41,744 nucleotides of DNA from Paracoccaceae bacterium (GCA_024226455.1 JAAELR010000404.1:1-41744), one strand, 5' to 3'; shown: positions 1-10,717, counted from the stretch's first letter. Notes: a model not told the origin generated them from the sequence alone. Numbers and translations are program-made.

Positions 1-297
1 GCAATCGCCTAGACCAAACCCCAAACGCCCTATGCCCGCTGAAAAGGCAGCGGGGTAAGCGGGATGGGCAGAACCGAGCCGGAAGAGAAATTCAGCCCAT
101 CACGCAGAGGTCTTCTTTTGGGATTTCAGGCTGCGTGTTGAGTTTGGTCTCGTGGCTAGGTTTTCGATTTTGGTGACACAGAATGAAGTTGCAAAAACGG
201 CGGGGGGTTCGGGGGGCTGGCCCCCCGACCGGTCGAACCGGCGCAGCCGGTCCGATATCCCGCGAAACCTGCGGGCAGGTCCCTTGGGAGAGTTGCG
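1..297. other. Intergenic left edge, no gene seen
   Basis: I see no convincing gene here. Candidate reading frames are short, arginine-rich and lack family resemblance. The region lies downstream of the minus-strand gene that ends at 298. It holds a GC palindrome at 209-228, listed separately, and on the minus strand a T5 run (complement of AAAAA near 193-197) follows that palindrome. The left neighbour is outside the window. Confidence 0.5.
209..228 (-). terminator. GC-rich palindrome, possible terminator
   Basis: TCGGGGGGC, then TG, then GCCCCCCGA form a perfect inverted repeat with 9-bp arms. It lies 70 nt downstream of the minus-strand membrane protein gene. On the minus strand a T5 run follows about 12 nt later. 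The U-tract is farther from the stem than in a classical Rho-independent terminator, so the call is tentative. Confidence 0.35.
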
Positions 298-537
298 CTA
301 ACGTTTCGGGCCGTAGGTCCGCCAGAGCCAGATCAGCAGCATGGCCCCCAGTACTGCTCCGACAAAGCCGGCGGCAAAACCGGTCAGAGCGATCATAAAG
401 CGCAGCACCAGGCCGCCGACCAGCGCCCCGAAGATACCGATCACCACGGTGGTGATCAGGTCAGTCTCCAGCTTCATCAGCCTCGTGGCCAGAAACCCGG
501 CGGCGGCACCAATGACGATCAGGGCGATGATGGGCAT
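298..537 (-). CDS. GlsB/YeaQ/YmgE-like small membrane protein
   Basis: A 79-residue, almost wholly hydrophobic protein with three likely membrane helices (about residues 2-18, 27-48 and 52-72). Glycine-rich segments such as VVIGIFGALVGG are the hallmark of the GlsB/YeaQ/YmgE (transglycosylase-associated) family of stress-linked inner-membrane proteins, whose biochemical role is unknown. The start is supported by AGGAG 8 nt upstream of ATG. It lies 10 nt behind a second small membrane protein (548-784), which itself follows fmt, so the three are probably co-transcribed. Family membership is by recognition; a stress role is only inferred. Confidence 0.7.
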   Translation of the reverse strand: MPIIALIVIGAAAGFLATRLMKLETDLITTVVIGIFGALVGGLVLRFMIALTGFAAGFVGAVLGAMLLIWLWRTYGPKR

Positions 538-547
538 GAGAGGGCTC

Positions 548-784
548 CTATCTGCGGTAATGGGTGGGCACGATTACCAGCGCGCCGATGGACGAAACGA
601 TGGCGTTCAGCCCGTGGCTGCCCAGAGAGAGGCCAAACATGATGCGCAGGAAGAAGAACAGGAAAGCCCCGCCGATGCAGATGATGATCGAGGGGACATA
701 ACCGTTGCGGGTGAACCCGGTCCGCTCGGCGGCATAACCGACGATGCCTGCGATCACCATGGTACCCATCAGTGCGAAATACAT
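548..784 (-). CDS. Small membrane protein, possibly GlsB-like paralogue
   Basis: A 78-residue protein starting at ATG 784 with GGAGG upstream, inside the 3' end of fmt; a longer in-frame start would overlap fmt and has no such support. Only 4 nt separate it from the fmt stop, so it is translationally close to fmt. It has three predicted membrane segments (about 2-18, 28-48 and 52-72) and ends in a basic tail. The pattern of glycine-containing helices and the GALV near the end resemble its neighbour at 298-537, suggesting a tandem divergent pair, but the similarity is weak and the function is unknown. Confidence 0.65.
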   Translation of the reverse strand: MYFALMGTMVIAGIVGYAAERTGFTRNGYVPSIIICIGGAFLFFFLRIMFGLSLGSHGLNAIVSSIGALVIVPTHYRR

Positions 785-788
785 GACC

Positions 789-1700
789 CTATCCCTCCAT
801 CCGGTCGCCCGGCCCAATCTCCCAGCCGCGCAGCACCTCGGCCGCCTCCATCGCGCCCTTGCCGGCCCGTTGCGCCCGCGTCACGCGCAACGCTCCGTTG
901 CCGCAGGCGACGGTCAGCGCATCGTCCAGCACCTCGCCGGGCGCGCCGGACCCCTCGGCCAGTTGCGAGGCCAGCAGTTTCACCCGTTCCCCCCGATATA
1001 GGGTCCAGGCGCCGGGAAAGGGAGACAGGCCGCGGATCTGCCGGTCGATTTCGCTCGCCGGGCGGGTCCAGTCGATGCGGGCCTCGGCCTTGTCGATCTT
1101 TGCGGCATAGGTGACGCCGGTTTCTGGCTGAGGCTCGGGCGTCAGCGCGTCCAGCCGCGCCAGCGCCTCGATGATCAGCGCTGCCCCCATTTCCGACAGC
1201 CGGTTGTGCAGGCTGGCGGTGGTATCATCGGTGCCGATGGGCGTGGCGCGGCGCAGCAATACCGGACCAGTGTCGAGCCCGGCCTCCATGGCCATGATGC
1301 AGACCCCGGTCTCGGCGTCGCCCGCCATGATCGCCCGGTGGATCGGCGCGGCGCCGCGCCAGCGCGGCAGCAAAGAGGCGTGGACATTCAGGCAGCCACG
1401 CATTGGCGCGTCCAGCACCGGCTGCCGCAGGATCAGCCCGTAGGCAACGACGACCGCGACGTCGGCGTTCAGGGCCGCGAACTCTGCCTGCGCCTGCTCG
1501 TTACGCAGGCTGGCGGGGTGGCGTACCAGAAGACCCAGCGCTTTGGCTCGGGCATGCACCGGGGACGGCCGCTCTTTCTTGCCGCGTCCGGCCCGGCGCG
1601 GCGGCTGGCAGTAGACGCAGGCAATATCATGCGCCGCCGCGACCAGTGCGTCGAGCACCGGCACCGAGAATTCCGGTGTTCCCATGAAAATGATGCGCAT
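789..1700 (-). CDS. fmt: Methionyl-tRNA formyltransferase
   Basis: Transfers a formyl group from 10-formyltetrahydrofolate to initiator Met-tRNA in the cytoplasm. The 303 residues fit the family (about 300-315). The N-terminus reads [16 protein letters not shown], the usual opening of the formyltransferase fold. [16 protein letters not shown] (about residue 105 onward) is the conserved catalytic and folate-binding segment with its Asn and His. The C-terminal part (about 205-303) is the OB-like tRNA-binding domain. In many bacteria fmt follows def; here 301 nt of non-coding DNA lie upstream and no def is seen, so fmt leads a small operon with two membrane protein genes. Recognition is secure. 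Confidence 0.96.
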   Translation of the reverse strand: MRIIFMGTPEFSVPVLDALVAAAHDIACVYCQPPRRAGRGKKERPSPVHARAKALGLLVRHPASLRNEQAQAEFAALNADVAVVVAYGLILRQPVLDAPMRGCLNVHASLLPRWRGAAPIHRAIMAGDAETGVCIMAMEAGLDTGPVLLRRATPIGTDDTTASLHNRLSEMGAALIIEALARLDALTPEPQPETGVTYAAKIDKAEARIDWTRPASEIDRQIRGLSPFPGAWTLYRGERVKLLASQLAEGSGAPGEVLDDALTVACGNGALRVTRAQRAGKGAMEAAEVLRGWEIGPGDRMEG

Positions 1701-1821
1701 GGCGCTGCCCCCGGGGTCTGCCGACGGTCACGTATTGACGCCGGTCTCCAGCCGTTTGATGTCTCAATACCCAGCGTGGCCCCACCGATCAACCCGATCG
1801 CGGCGCTCATCGGCCCCTTGC

Positions 1822-1861
1822 GGGCCCTCCTCGCTGGGTGCCGCGCCAGCGAGAAAGGCCC
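1822..1861 (-). terminator. Imperfect long hairpin, possible terminator
   Basis: Inner 8-bp stem CTCGCTGG/CCAGCGAG with an 8-nt loop (1830-1853), then a 3x3 internal loop and an outer 5-bp stem GGGCC/GGCCC. It sits about 140 nt downstream of the envelope gene stop and about 120 nt upstream of fmt. There is no U-tract, so it could equally be a leader structure for fmt. Confidence 0.3.
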
Positions 1862-1900
1862 GGACAGGGCCTGACGAGCGGCCCCGCAGAAGTGGCGGAC

Positions 1901-1920
1901 CGGGCAAGTACGGGCAAGTA
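1901..1920. repeat. Two tandem copies of a decamer
   Basis: CGGGCAAGTA occurs twice in perfect tandem, a spacing of one helical turn, about 200 nt upstream of the fmt start. It could be a pair of binding half-sites or a chance duplication. Confidence 0.5.
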
Positions 1921-2001
1921 CCGCAATAGTGTCATCTGACTGTGGAAGCGTAGGATTTCCCGTCGAGAAATCATGTGCCCGGCATGCCCCCCCCGGTCCG
2001 G

Positions 2002-4815
2002 CTATCCGCGTGGCAGTTTCAGCGTGATGTTGCGCCCGCCCTTGACGTAGCGCAGCTCGTCATCGCCGATTGCCGCGACCCGGCCGCCATCGACCCGGTC
2101 GCCGACCTCGACCTTGACGTAGCGGCCCGATTTCAGCCGGATCAGCGCGCGGCGATCCGACGCCGAGCCATAGACCCCGATCAGATTGACCTTGCCGAGG
2201 TTGATGGCGTTGCGTTGGGTCGCCTGCGCGGCCACCGATGCGGTGGTGGGGATGGTCGGAACCACGGCGGCGGCGACCTCGGTTTCGGTCCGGGTCCGGG
2301 TCCGGGGTTCGGGATCAGGGTTAGCCCTGGTTGCCTCTTCCACCGCGCGCTGCACGGTGGTGGCGAAATTCGCCGGTCGCCCCGAAGGCATCCGCGAGGC
2401 CGGCACCGCCAGTTCAGTTCCGCCGTCATCCTGTGGCGCGGCTTCCTCGACAGCGGTCTCCGCTGCGATCTCATCGTGAGCCGCGCCCGGCTGGACGGCC
2501 GGGCTGTTCTCTGCCAGTTCGGTGCCCGTGTCCGTTTGCGGATTGGACCGTAGGTTGGTTTCCTGCAGCGACGCGGGCCGCGGGCGCGGACGGATGTTGC
2601 GCAGTCTCTCCCGCTCGGGATCGAGTGCCGGTTCCGGGTCGGCGGCGGGTTCCGGGTCGGCGACCGGCTGAGGCTGTTCCGGCAGGGCGGTGCCCGGGCG
2701 CGGGCGCGGCACCACCGGCGGCGTGCCGGCAAAGACCCGCACCCCATCGGGCGAGAGCGCGCCCTCGGGCGTGGCGCGCACCAGGCCACGCTCGTCGAAA
2801 TCGTATTGCGTGCCAAGCTGCTGCGGCGGCGTCAGCGACGGCGGCCGGGTGTCGTTCAGCAGTGGGCCGGCATCCGGAATTGCCACTGTGTCCTGCGACC
2901 GGATCACCGGGCCGATCGAGGCGACGTGGAGATCCTCGAGCCGATCACCGCCAGTGGCCTCGGGCAGCGGATCGGGGTCGAGCTGCCAGATGCCCGTCGC
3001 CGCATAGCTGGCCTCTGCCTGGGCGCGACTTGGTGGCGGCTCTGCGATGCGGTCGGGTGGTGGGCTGTCGGTGGCATCCGGTTCGGCCAGGTTCGGCGAC
3101 GGCGCCAGGCCGGTATCGGTCTGCGGGTCGTCGCTGCTGCCGGGCAGCACGGTTTCCGGCCCTGCATCGGGGTCTGGCGTTTCGAGCAGCGCTGTCACCA
3201 CTGCGGTGTCGATGGGGTTTTCCAGCGGCGTCACCGGGTCCGGTTCTGCGACGTCGGTCGCCGGCGGGGCGGTCTCGGCCAGGACGGTCTCATTCACCTC
3301 TGGTACTGCCCGGTCCACCGGTGTTTCGACGGCTGGCTCCCCAGGTCCGGTTGCGGCGACCTGCGGTTGTTCATCGCCCGGAAACAACTCTGTTCCGGGC
3401 TCGCCGAGAAACAGGGACGACCAGAGCGCCAGCACCGCCAGCGCCATCAGCAACAGCAGTGTCAGCAGCAGCCCCAGATAGCGCGGTTTGCCGCCGATGC
3501 GCGGCTTGCCGCGGGCGCCGAAAACGGTCATCGCGTCGGCTTCGCGGCCCGATTGAACCACCTCTTCCTGGCGCTGCCGCATCCGCCGCAGACCCGAGGC
3601 GGCACCGTGCCCCAGCTTGCCGATAGAACCCGCAAGTGCTGCACTGGCGGCCTTGGTCTTGGCCTTGTCGCGCGCCGGGTTGGTGGCGGGGCCGGGTTTC
3701 GGCATGTCGGCGGTATGTGCGGCGGTCACCGGCAGGGGCGTTATGTCGCTGATCTCTCGCCCGTTGACCGTTCGCCAGGCCGGCATTTCCGGCACGTCGT
3801 CGATATCCAGCGCCGAGCCGTCGTGGGAAAAGCCGGCCACGGGCGCCGCCGCCGCTGCTGCCCTGGCGGCGGCCAGGGCAGGGGCGGAGGTGTTTGTCGC
3901 CGCGGCGGGTTGCGCGGCGGTTGCCCGGGCCGGGGCCGCCACCGGGGCAAGATCGGCGCCAGAGGCGCTCAGCGGTGGTTCGGCTCGTGCCGGTGGTTGC
4001 GCCGGCGGCGCGGCGCGGCGCGAGGCGAAGGTGACCGGTTCCGCGTCAGTAGCCCCTCCGGTGGCGGCTGCCGGCACCACGGGCGCCTGCTTTTTCGGCT
4101 TTCTGGCCCGCTTTGCCGGTTTCGCCCGGGCGGGTGTCGGCGCCTTGCCGGGCGGTGCCGCGGCCCTTGGCGCGGCGCGGAACCCGGGGGCGGGCGCTGC
4201 TGCGACTGCGGGTTCCGGTTTGGGGCGTGACTTCCGGCCGGGCCTTGGTGCGGTTTTGCGAGGCTGTCCGGTGGCCAGCACCTGGATCATCTCGTCGTCG
4301 GGCTCGACCGTTTCGCCCGCGCCCAGCAGGTCGGCGGCGTGATTGGTCGGGCCGAAAAACGGCTCCCCGTCGAAACCATCAGAGGCGGGCAGGGCGATGA
4401 AAGAGACCGGGTTGAAGCGGTATTCCGAGGCGAAGGCCTCTGCCTCTTGCAGGGTTTCGCGCGCCACCACGGCGACCTGGGCCCGGGTTCCCTTTAGCTG
4501 CCAGTCGAACACCAGATCGCCAACGTCATAGGGCGTCAACCCCACCAGACCCTTGCGAATCTGCGCCTTGCGGGCGGCGGTGTCGGGGCCGGGCGCCTCT
4601 ATTTCGGTATAGAGAACCTGGGAATTGGGAATCACCAGTTTGCTGGTCAATCCGCCGCTTTCGAGGTCGGCAGCGGTCTTGCGCAGCATCTTCAGCTGCT
4701 CGGACAGATCGGGATCGTCCAGCGCCACATCGCCGATGCGAAGCCACCCGGCGGTTGCCCGGTGCAAAAGGCTGATGCCTTCATGACTGAGATTCAGCGC
4801 AAAACTCGGCTTCAT
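2002..4815 (-). CDS. Large single-span envelope protein, PilM/GspL-like head and PilP-like tail
   Basis: A 937-residue protein in three parts. Residues 1 to about 180 form a compact cytoplasmic domain in which VIPNSQVLYTEIEAP and then RKAQIRKGLVGLTPY recall the actin-like head of GspL/PilM. Alanine/proline-rich sequence leads to one membrane helix at about 445-468 (LGLLLTLLLLMALAVLALW). A long acidic, proline-rich, low-complexity linker follows to about 860. The last 65 residues (INLGKVNLIGVYGSASDRRA, then RYVKVEVGDRVDGGRVAAIG) look like the HR domain of GspC/PilP proteins. This suggests an inner-membrane protein with a periplasmic docking domain, but no other secretion or pilus genes are in the window. 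The gene is real with high confidence; the domain assignment is inference from motifs. Confidence 0.85.
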   Translation of the reverse strand: MKPSFALNLSHEGISLLHRATAGWLRIGDVALDDPDLSEQLKMLRKTAADLESGGLTSKLVIPNSQVLYTEIEAPGPDTAARKAQIRKGLVGLTPYDVGDLVFDWQLKGTRAQVAVVARETLQEAEAFASEYRFNPVSFIALPASDGFDGEPFFGPTNHAADLLGAGETVEPDDEMIQVLATGQPRKTAPRPGRKSRPKPEPAVAAAPAPGFRAAPRAAAPPGKAPTPARAKPAKRARKPKKQAPVVPAAATGGATDAEPVTFASRRAAPPAQPPARAEPPLSASGADLAPVAAPARATAAQPAAATNTSAPALAAARAAAAAAPVAGFSHDGSALDIDDVPEMPAWRTVNGREISDITPLPVTAAHTADMPKPGPATNPARDKAKTKAASAALAGSIGKLGHGAASGLRRMRQRQEEVVQSGREADAMTVFGARGKPRIGGKPRYLGLLLTLLLLMALAVLALWSSLFLGEPGTELFPGDEQPQVAATGPGEPAVETPVDRAVPEVNETVLAETAPPATDVAEPDPVTPLENPIDTAVVTALLETPDPDAGPETVLPGSSDDPQTDTGLAPSPNLAEPDATDSPPPDRIAEPPPSRAQAEASYAATGIWQLDPDPLPEATGGDRLEDLHVASIGPVIRSQDTVAIPDAGPLLNDTRPPSLTPPQQLGTQYDFDERGLVRATPEGALSPDGVRVFAGTPPVVPRPRPGTALPEQPQPVADPEPAADPEPALDPERERLRNIRPRPRPASLQETNLRSNPQTDTGTELAENSPAVQPGAAHDEIAAETAVEEAAPQDDGGTELAVPASRMPSGRPANFATTVQRAVEEATRANPDPEPRTRTRTETEVAAAVVPTIPTTASVAAQATQRNAINLGKVNLIGVYGSASDRRALIRLKSGRYVKVEVGDRVDGGRVAAIGDDELRYVKGGRNITLKLPRG

Positions 4816-4976
4816 TCGCTTGATCTAACACAGGCTTCCCGGGGCCTTGGAGTCCCGCTCTCCACGGCGCTTATGTATAGCAGGTTTTTGCCGAGGCGGG
4901 AAAGTGCGAAACGGTTTCGCTTGCCTGAAATCGCGCTACGCGGGACAGTAGGGGCAGATTTGACGGAGGTGTCGGC

Positions 4977-5666
4977 ATGAGATGGTTAATCGCGGCGATG
5001 GCGCTGGTCTGGCTGGGGGCCGCTGAGGCGCAGGAGGCGGGGCCGGGGCGACTGACGGTGACCGGCGAGGGCCGGGTTGACAGCGTGCCGGACATGGCGA
5101 CGATCACGGTCGGTGTTACCCACGAGGCGCGCAGCGCGGCGCGGGCGCTGGCAGAGACCAGTGCGGCGACGGCAGAGGTGCTGCGGCGGCTGGCGGACGC
5201 CGGTATCGCACCGCGCGACATGCAGACACGGGACTTGTCGCTGCAGCCGCTTTGGGACAACCGGTCAAGCTCCGGGTCGGGGCCGCGGGTCACGGGCTAT
5301 GAGGCTGGCAACACGGTGATGGTGCGGGTGCGGGCGCTGGAGGTTCTGGGCGCGGTGCTGGACGAGGTGGTCGAGAGCGGCGCCAACCGGTTTCACGGGC
5401 TTTCCTTCGGGCTGCAGGATCCCGGTCCGGCGCGGGACGAGGCGCGGCGCCGGGCGGTGGCAGAGGCCATGCGCAAGGCAGAGCTTTACGCCGTGGCGGC
5501 GGGGCTGGTGCTGGGACCGGTGCTGGAATTGAGCGAGGCCGGCGCCGCCGGACCGGCCCCCGAGATGATGGCGCGGGCAGCGATGGCCTCGCCGGTGCCG
5601 GTTGCAGCGGGCGAGGTGTCGGTGGCGGCCACGGTGACCATGGTGTTTGCGATCTCGGGTCCCTGA
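4977..5666 (+). CDS. SIMPL domain (DUF541) periplasmic protein
   Basis: 229 residues with a signal peptide (MRWLIAAMALVWLGAAEAQ, cleavage near residue 19). The rest is one SIMPL domain: LTVTGEGRVDSVPDMATITVGV near the start, RRLADAGIAPRDMQTRDLSL in the middle, and the closing VSVAATVTMVFAI strand are all typical. The family is periplasmic or outer-membrane associated, is linked to oxidative stress in E. coli (YggE), and has no known enzymatic activity. ACGGAGG upstream supports the ATG. It is divergent from the large envelope gene with 161 nt between them, which must hold both promoters. Confidence 0.9.
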   Translation: MRWLIAAMALVWLGAAEAQEAGPGRLTVTGEGRVDSVPDMATITVGVTHEARSAARALAETSAATAEVLRRLADAGIAPRDMQTRDLSLQPLWDNRSSSGSGPRVTGYEAGNTVMVRVRALEVLGAVLDEVVESGANRFHGLSFGLQDPGPARDEARRRAVAEAMRKAELYAVAAGLVLGPVLELSEAGAAGPAPEMMARAAMASPVPVAAGEVSVAATVTMVFAISGP

Positions 5667-5767
5667 GTGGTGAGACGGGGCAACGGCGGAACGGCGTTCG
5701 CCGCTTGCGCGACGTCGCCCCGCCCGCCGTCCCCTTGGGTGGCACCTTGCGGCAGCCCTTGCGGGGG

Positions 5768-7660
5768 CTAGGGTTTGTTGTCGAGAAATCGTTTGTGTCT
5801 GCGACCGGGGGTGGCGGGTTTGCCGCCGTAGCCCCGCATGAAGGCGACGAGCCCATCGAAAGGCATCGGTTCGGCGACGCCGAAGCCCTGTGCCTCGGCA
5901 CAGTTCATGTTGCGCAGAAGCGAGAACTGGGTGGCGGTTTCCACCCCTTCGGCGGTGACGCCAAGCTCCAGGTCGCGGGCCAGGGCGATGATCGCGCGCA
6001 GCACCTTTTCGGCCCGGGCCAGGGGCAGTTGCGCCGTCAGAGAACAGTCGACCTTGATCGCCGAGATAGGCAGCCGGGCGAGGTTGATCATCGCCGCATA
6101 GCCGGCGCCGAAATCGTCAAGCTCGACCCCAAATCCGGCCTCGGCCAGCGCCGAGACGCTGCGTTGTGCGGCATCCGCGCCGATGGCGATGAGGTCGGAT
6201 TCACGGATCTCGACCACCAGATCCTGCGGGTCGAGCCCCTGGCCCAGCACCTCCCACATCAGGTCGCCGACCAGGTCGGGCTGAAGCAATGTGCCAGCCG
6301 AGGCGTTGAAAGACAGGCGCGGCATGGGCCAGCCGTCGGCACGCAGCCTGCGCAGCGCCGCCAGCCCCCTGGCGCGCACCACTTCGTCGATCTGCCTGGT
6401 CAGCCCGGCCTCGGCAGAAAGCGCGATGAATTCCTTTGGGTCGACCAGCCCCAGTTCCGGGTGCGGCCAGCGCGCCAGGACCTCGACGCCGGTGAATGCG
6501 CCGGTGGAAAGCGACACGCGGGGTTGGAACCAGGGTTCGAAAGCACGGGTTTCGACCGCATGGCGCAGGTCCGCGAGCATGCGGACGCGGCGTTCGGTGG
6601 CCGCGCGCATGGCGTCACAGAAGGCTCGCACGCCGCCACGACCGTTGCGCTTGACCTCATATAGCGCGATGTCGGCATTACCGATCAGCCGTTCAGCGCC
6701 TAATCCCTGGCGGTCAGCGATGGCGGTGCCGATACTGGCGCCGACGCCGACCTCGACATCGCCGATGCGCAGCGGTTCTGCCAACGCCTCGGCAATGCGC
6801 CGGGCCAGCCCGCCGATCTGGCGCCCGGCCGGGTCGGTTCTGGTGACCAGCACGAACTCGTCGCCGCCGACACGCGCCACCAGGTCCTTGGCGGCGGCGG
6901 TTTGGCACATGACCTTGGCCGCATGCCGCAGCACCGCGTCGCCGGCGGCGTGGCCGAGGGTGTCGTTGACCTCTTTGAAGCGGTCGAGATCGATATGCAG
7001 CACACCGATGACGCGACCGTCACAGCCCGGTTCGGACAATTCGCCGGGGCCGTCGAGTACCCGCATCAGCCTTGTGCGGTTGGCAAGCCCGGTCAGCGCG
7101 TCGGTTTCGGCCTGGCGCGCGGTGTTTCTCGCCTGCAGCATCAGCCCGGCCCGCGAAGCGACGAACTTGCCGATGCCGATCAGTATATCGATCTGGGCGT
7201 CACTGTAGGGGCCGGTCTCTGGTCCCGCGACAGAGAGCGTTCCCACCGTTTGCCTGCCGCCGAGCATCGGAGCGATCAGCATCCGGCGAATGCCGCCGCG
7301 GTGCAGCCGACGCAGAAGGTCGATGCCGGAGCCGGCCAGGCCGGCCTCTGCCAGGACCAGATGCTCGCCGCTGCGCAGCACCTGCCCGCGCGGGCCGTCG
7401 TCATGGATGGTGGACAGATCGAACCGCGGATCGACCCGGTCGTCGGTTCGCGCCACACGCGCGATCAGCCGTTCGCCGTCGATAAAGGTGATTGAGCCGC
7501 GCACACCCGGCAGCAATTGCGGCAGCCATTGCGCACCGACAGTCAGCACCGGTTCTACCCCGTCGGCCTGCGACAGGGCGTCGATGAAGGCCAGCGGCAG
7601 CTGGATGGAGGCATCGTGGCGGTTTTGCATAGTTTGCACTCGGTCCGTTGATCGGACCAT
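5768..7660 (-). CDS. GAF-GGDEF-EAL cyclic-di-GMP signalling protein
   Basis: A 630-residue cytoplasmic protein with no membrane segment. An N-terminal GAF-like sensor domain (about 25-165) precedes a GGDEF diguanylate cyclase domain with an intact GGDEF signature near residue 266 and IDLDRFKEVND upstream. An EAL phosphodiesterase domain begins near residue 385. The cyclase product-inhibition site is degenerate: the RxxD position reads AAKD. In the EAL domain the name motif is EVL, and EIRES, ELDDFGAG and AEGVET retain the acidic metal ligands, so phosphodiesterase activity is plausible. The start is uncertain: ATG at 7660 or at 7630, neither with a strong ribosome binding site. It is convergent with the SIMPL gene. 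Confidence 0.93.
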   Translation of the reverse strand: MVRSTDRVQTMQNRHDASIQLPLAFIDALSQADGVEPVLTVGAQWLPQLLPGVRGSITFIDGERLIARVARTDDRVDPRFDLSTIHDDGPRGQVLRSGEHLVLAEAGLAGSGIDLLRRLHRGGIRRMLIAPMLGGRQTVGTLSVAGPETGPYSDAQIDILIGIGKFVASRAGLMLQARNTARQAETDALTGLANRTRLMRVLDGPGELSEPGCDGRVIGVLHIDLDRFKEVNDTLGHAAGDAVLRHAAKVMCQTAAAKDLVARVGGDEFVLVTRTDPAGRQIGGLARRIAEALAEPLRIGDVEVGVGASIGTAIADRQGLGAERLIGNADIALYEVKRNGRGGVRAFCDAMRAATERRVRMLADLRHAVETRAFEPWFQPRVSLSTGAFTGVEVLARWPHPELGLVDPKEFIALSAEAGLTRQIDEVVRARGLAALRRLRADGWPMPRLSFNASAGTLLQPDLVGDLMWEVLGQGLDPQDLVVEIRESDLIAIGADAAQRSVSALAEAGFGVELDDFGAGYAAMINLARLPISAIKVDCSLTAQLPLARAEKVLRAIIALARDLELGVTAEGVETATQFSLLRNMNCAEAQGFGVAEPMPFDGLVAFMRGYGGKPATPGRRHKRFLDNKP

Positions 7661-7848
7661 TCAAGTGCTAACCGGTGCTTAACGGCGCCGGGCAGGGCCG
7701 GAACAATACAAGGATTCCGGGCCGAATTCTGGATAAAATCCGAGGTATTCCATGGCATCCGGGTGGATGCGGCCAAGGCGGGGTGAACCCCGACCCCGGG
7801 GGGTGGCGCCCGGCCCCGGGTCGGGTCCGGGGCAGGGAGCTTGATGGG

Positions 7849-9144
7849 TCAGGAATTGGCCTTGGTCAGCGCCTGGTCGAGATCGGCCATCAGGTCGTCG
7901 GCATCCTCGATGCCGATCGACAGCCGCACCACGTTCGGCGCGGCACCGGCTGCGACCTGCTGTTCGGCCGTGAGCTGGCGGTGGGTGGTCGAGGCCGAAT
8001 GGATGATCAGCGAGCGGGTGTCGCCGAGATTGGCAACGTGGCTGAAAAGCTCCAGGCTGTCGACCATTCGGACGCAGGCGTCATAGCCCTTTTTCAGCCC
8101 AACGGTGAACAGCGCCCCGGCACCGCGCGGGCAGATCCGGGCGGCGCGGTCCTTGTAGGGTGAACTGGGCAGCCCGGCATAGGTGACCGCCTCGACCGCC
8201 GGGTGAGTTTCCAGCCACGCGGCGATCTTCATGGCGTTCTCTACATGGCGCTCCATGCGCAGGCTGAGCGTCTCGATTCCCATCAGCGTGTAATGCGCCG
8301 CCTGCGGGTTCATCGTCATGCCAAGATCGCGCAGCCCGATGGCGATAGAGTGGAAAGTGTAGGCCAGATGCCCGAAGGTCTCGTGAAACTTGAGCCCGTG
8401 ATAGGCCGGTTCGGGCTGCGAGAACGAGGGAAACTTGTCGTTGGCCGACCAATTGAAATTGCCCGAATCCACCACCGCGCCGCCGGTGACGGTGCCGTTG
8501 CCGGTCAGGTATTTGGTGGTCGAATGCACCACCAGCGTGGCGCCATGTTCGATGGGGCGGCACAGGTACGGCGTGGCGGATGTGTTGTCGACGATCAGCG
8601 GAATGCCGGCGTCCTCGGCGATGCGCGCCAGGGCATCGAGATCGCTGACATAGCCGCCGGGGTTGGCGATCGATTCGCAGAAAATGGCGCGGGTGTCGTC
8701 GTCGACGGCGGCCTTGACCGCGTCGAGATCGTCGGTGTCGACGAATTTCGCCGACCAGCCAAAGCGCTTGATGGTGTGGCTGAACTGGGTGACCGTGCCG
8801 CCGTAAAGCCTTGTCGACGCGATGATATTGCGTCCGGGTCCCATCAGTGGGAACATCGCCATGATCTGGGCAGCATGCCCCGACGAGCAGCACACCGCCC
8901 CCTCGCCGGTTTCAAGCGCTGCGATGCGTTCGGCCAGCACTGCGACGGTGGGGTTGGTCAGCCGCGAGTAGATAAATCCGACTTCCTGCAGGTTGAACAG
9001 CGCCGCCGCGTGGTCGGCGTCTTTGAACACATAGGCCGTGGTCTGGTAGATCGGCGTCTGCCGCGCCCCGGTGGCGGGATCGGGGCGGCTGCCAGCGTGA
9101 ATCTGCAGCGTGTCGAAGCCGTAGATATGCGGATCGTCGGTCAT
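7849..9144 (-). CDS. metY: O-acetylhomoserine sulfhydrylase family enzyme
   Basis: A 431-residue PLP enzyme of the Cys/Met metabolism family that makes homocysteine from O-acetylhomoserine and sulfide. HSTTKYLTG carries the Schiff-base lysine (about K211); YSRLTNPT near residue 59 and [14 protein letters not shown] near 184 are typical of the O-acetylhomoserine aminocarboxypropyltransferase branch, which is longer than cystathionine synthases. The start is ATG 9144 because GGAGAAACC lies just upstream; a longer frame begins at 9207 but lacks this support. It follows the HtrA gene by 93 nt on the same strand, with a small hairpin and a possible promoter in the gap. I found no match to SAM-II or SAM/SAH riboswitch cores. 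Confidence 0.93.
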   Translation of the reverse strand: MTDDPHIYGFDTLQIHAGSRPDPATGARQTPIYQTTAYVFKDADHAAALFNLQEVGFIYSRLTNPTVAVLAERIAALETGEGAVCCSSGHAAQIMAMFPLMGPGRNIIASTRLYGGTVTQFSHTIKRFGWSAKFVDTDDLDAVKAAVDDDTRAIFCESIANPGGYVSDLDALARIAEDAGIPLIVDNTSATPYLCRPIEHGATLVVHSTTKYLTGNGTVTGGAVVDSGNFNWSANDKFPSFSQPEPAYHGLKFHETFGHLAYTFHSIAIGLRDLGMTMNPQAAHYTLMGIETLSLRMERHVENAMKIAAWLETHPAVEAVTYAGLPSSPYKDRAARICPRGAGALFTVGLKKGYDACVRMVDSLELFSHVANLGDTRSLIIHSASTTHRQLTAEQQVAAGAAPNVVRLSIGIEDADDLMADLDQALTKANS

Positions 9145-9178
9145 ATGGGTTTCTCCGTGCGAAATGTTCGTTGCGCAG

Positions 9179-9207
9179 GGTTTATGGCAAAGCGGGATGC
9201 GGGACAA
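9179..9207 (-). promoter_or_regulatory. Possible sigma70-like promoter for metY
   Basis: On the minus strand TTGTCC (9202-9207) and TAAACC (9179-9184) are 17 nt apart, upstream of the metY start. The match to consensus is partial and no transcript data are available. Confidence 0.3.
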
Positions 9208-9215
9208 TGGGTTGG

Positions 9216-9235
9216 CGGGGCACCATACGGCCCCG
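9216..9235 (-). terminator. Short hairpin after HtrA gene
   Basis: CGGGGC and GCCCCG form a 6-bp stem with an 8-nt loop, starting 2 nt past the HtrA stop codon on the minus strand. There is no U-tract; it may be a weak terminator or an mRNA end stabiliser. Confidence 0.3.
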
Positions 9236-9237
9236 GA

Positions 9238-10611
<1,374 letters not shown>

Positions 10612-10687
10612 CAATTCTCTCCTTGCGCGCCCCGGGATTGCCCCCCCGGATCGGCAAACCCGCCAGGCAAACCAACCCGTCGCACGC

Positions 10688-10717
10688 TAGATTGTCCCGG
10701 ACCTCGCCGGTTTCAAG
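10688..10717 (-). promoter_or_regulatory. RpoH-like promoter candidate for HtrA gene
   Basis: On the minus strand CTTGAAA (10711-10717) is followed after 16 nt by CAATCTA (10688-10694), about 75 nt upstream of the protease start. CTTGAAA matches the heat-shock sigma-32 -35 element; the -10 match is partial. Confidence 0.35.

Larger units (their letters stand above)
1701..2001. other. Intergenic region with hairpin and tandem decamer
   Basis: No gene seen. The stretch lies between the minus-strand envelope gene ending at 2002 and fmt, so it should hold a terminator of the former and the promoter of the latter. It contains an imperfect hairpin (1822-1861) and two tandem copies of CGGGCAAGTA at 1901-1920. 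Confidence 0.5.

Noticed and set aside
9145-9237. SAM riboswitch upstream of metY
   Set aside because: The region was compared by eye with SAM-II and SAM/SAH core motifs; neither core is present.
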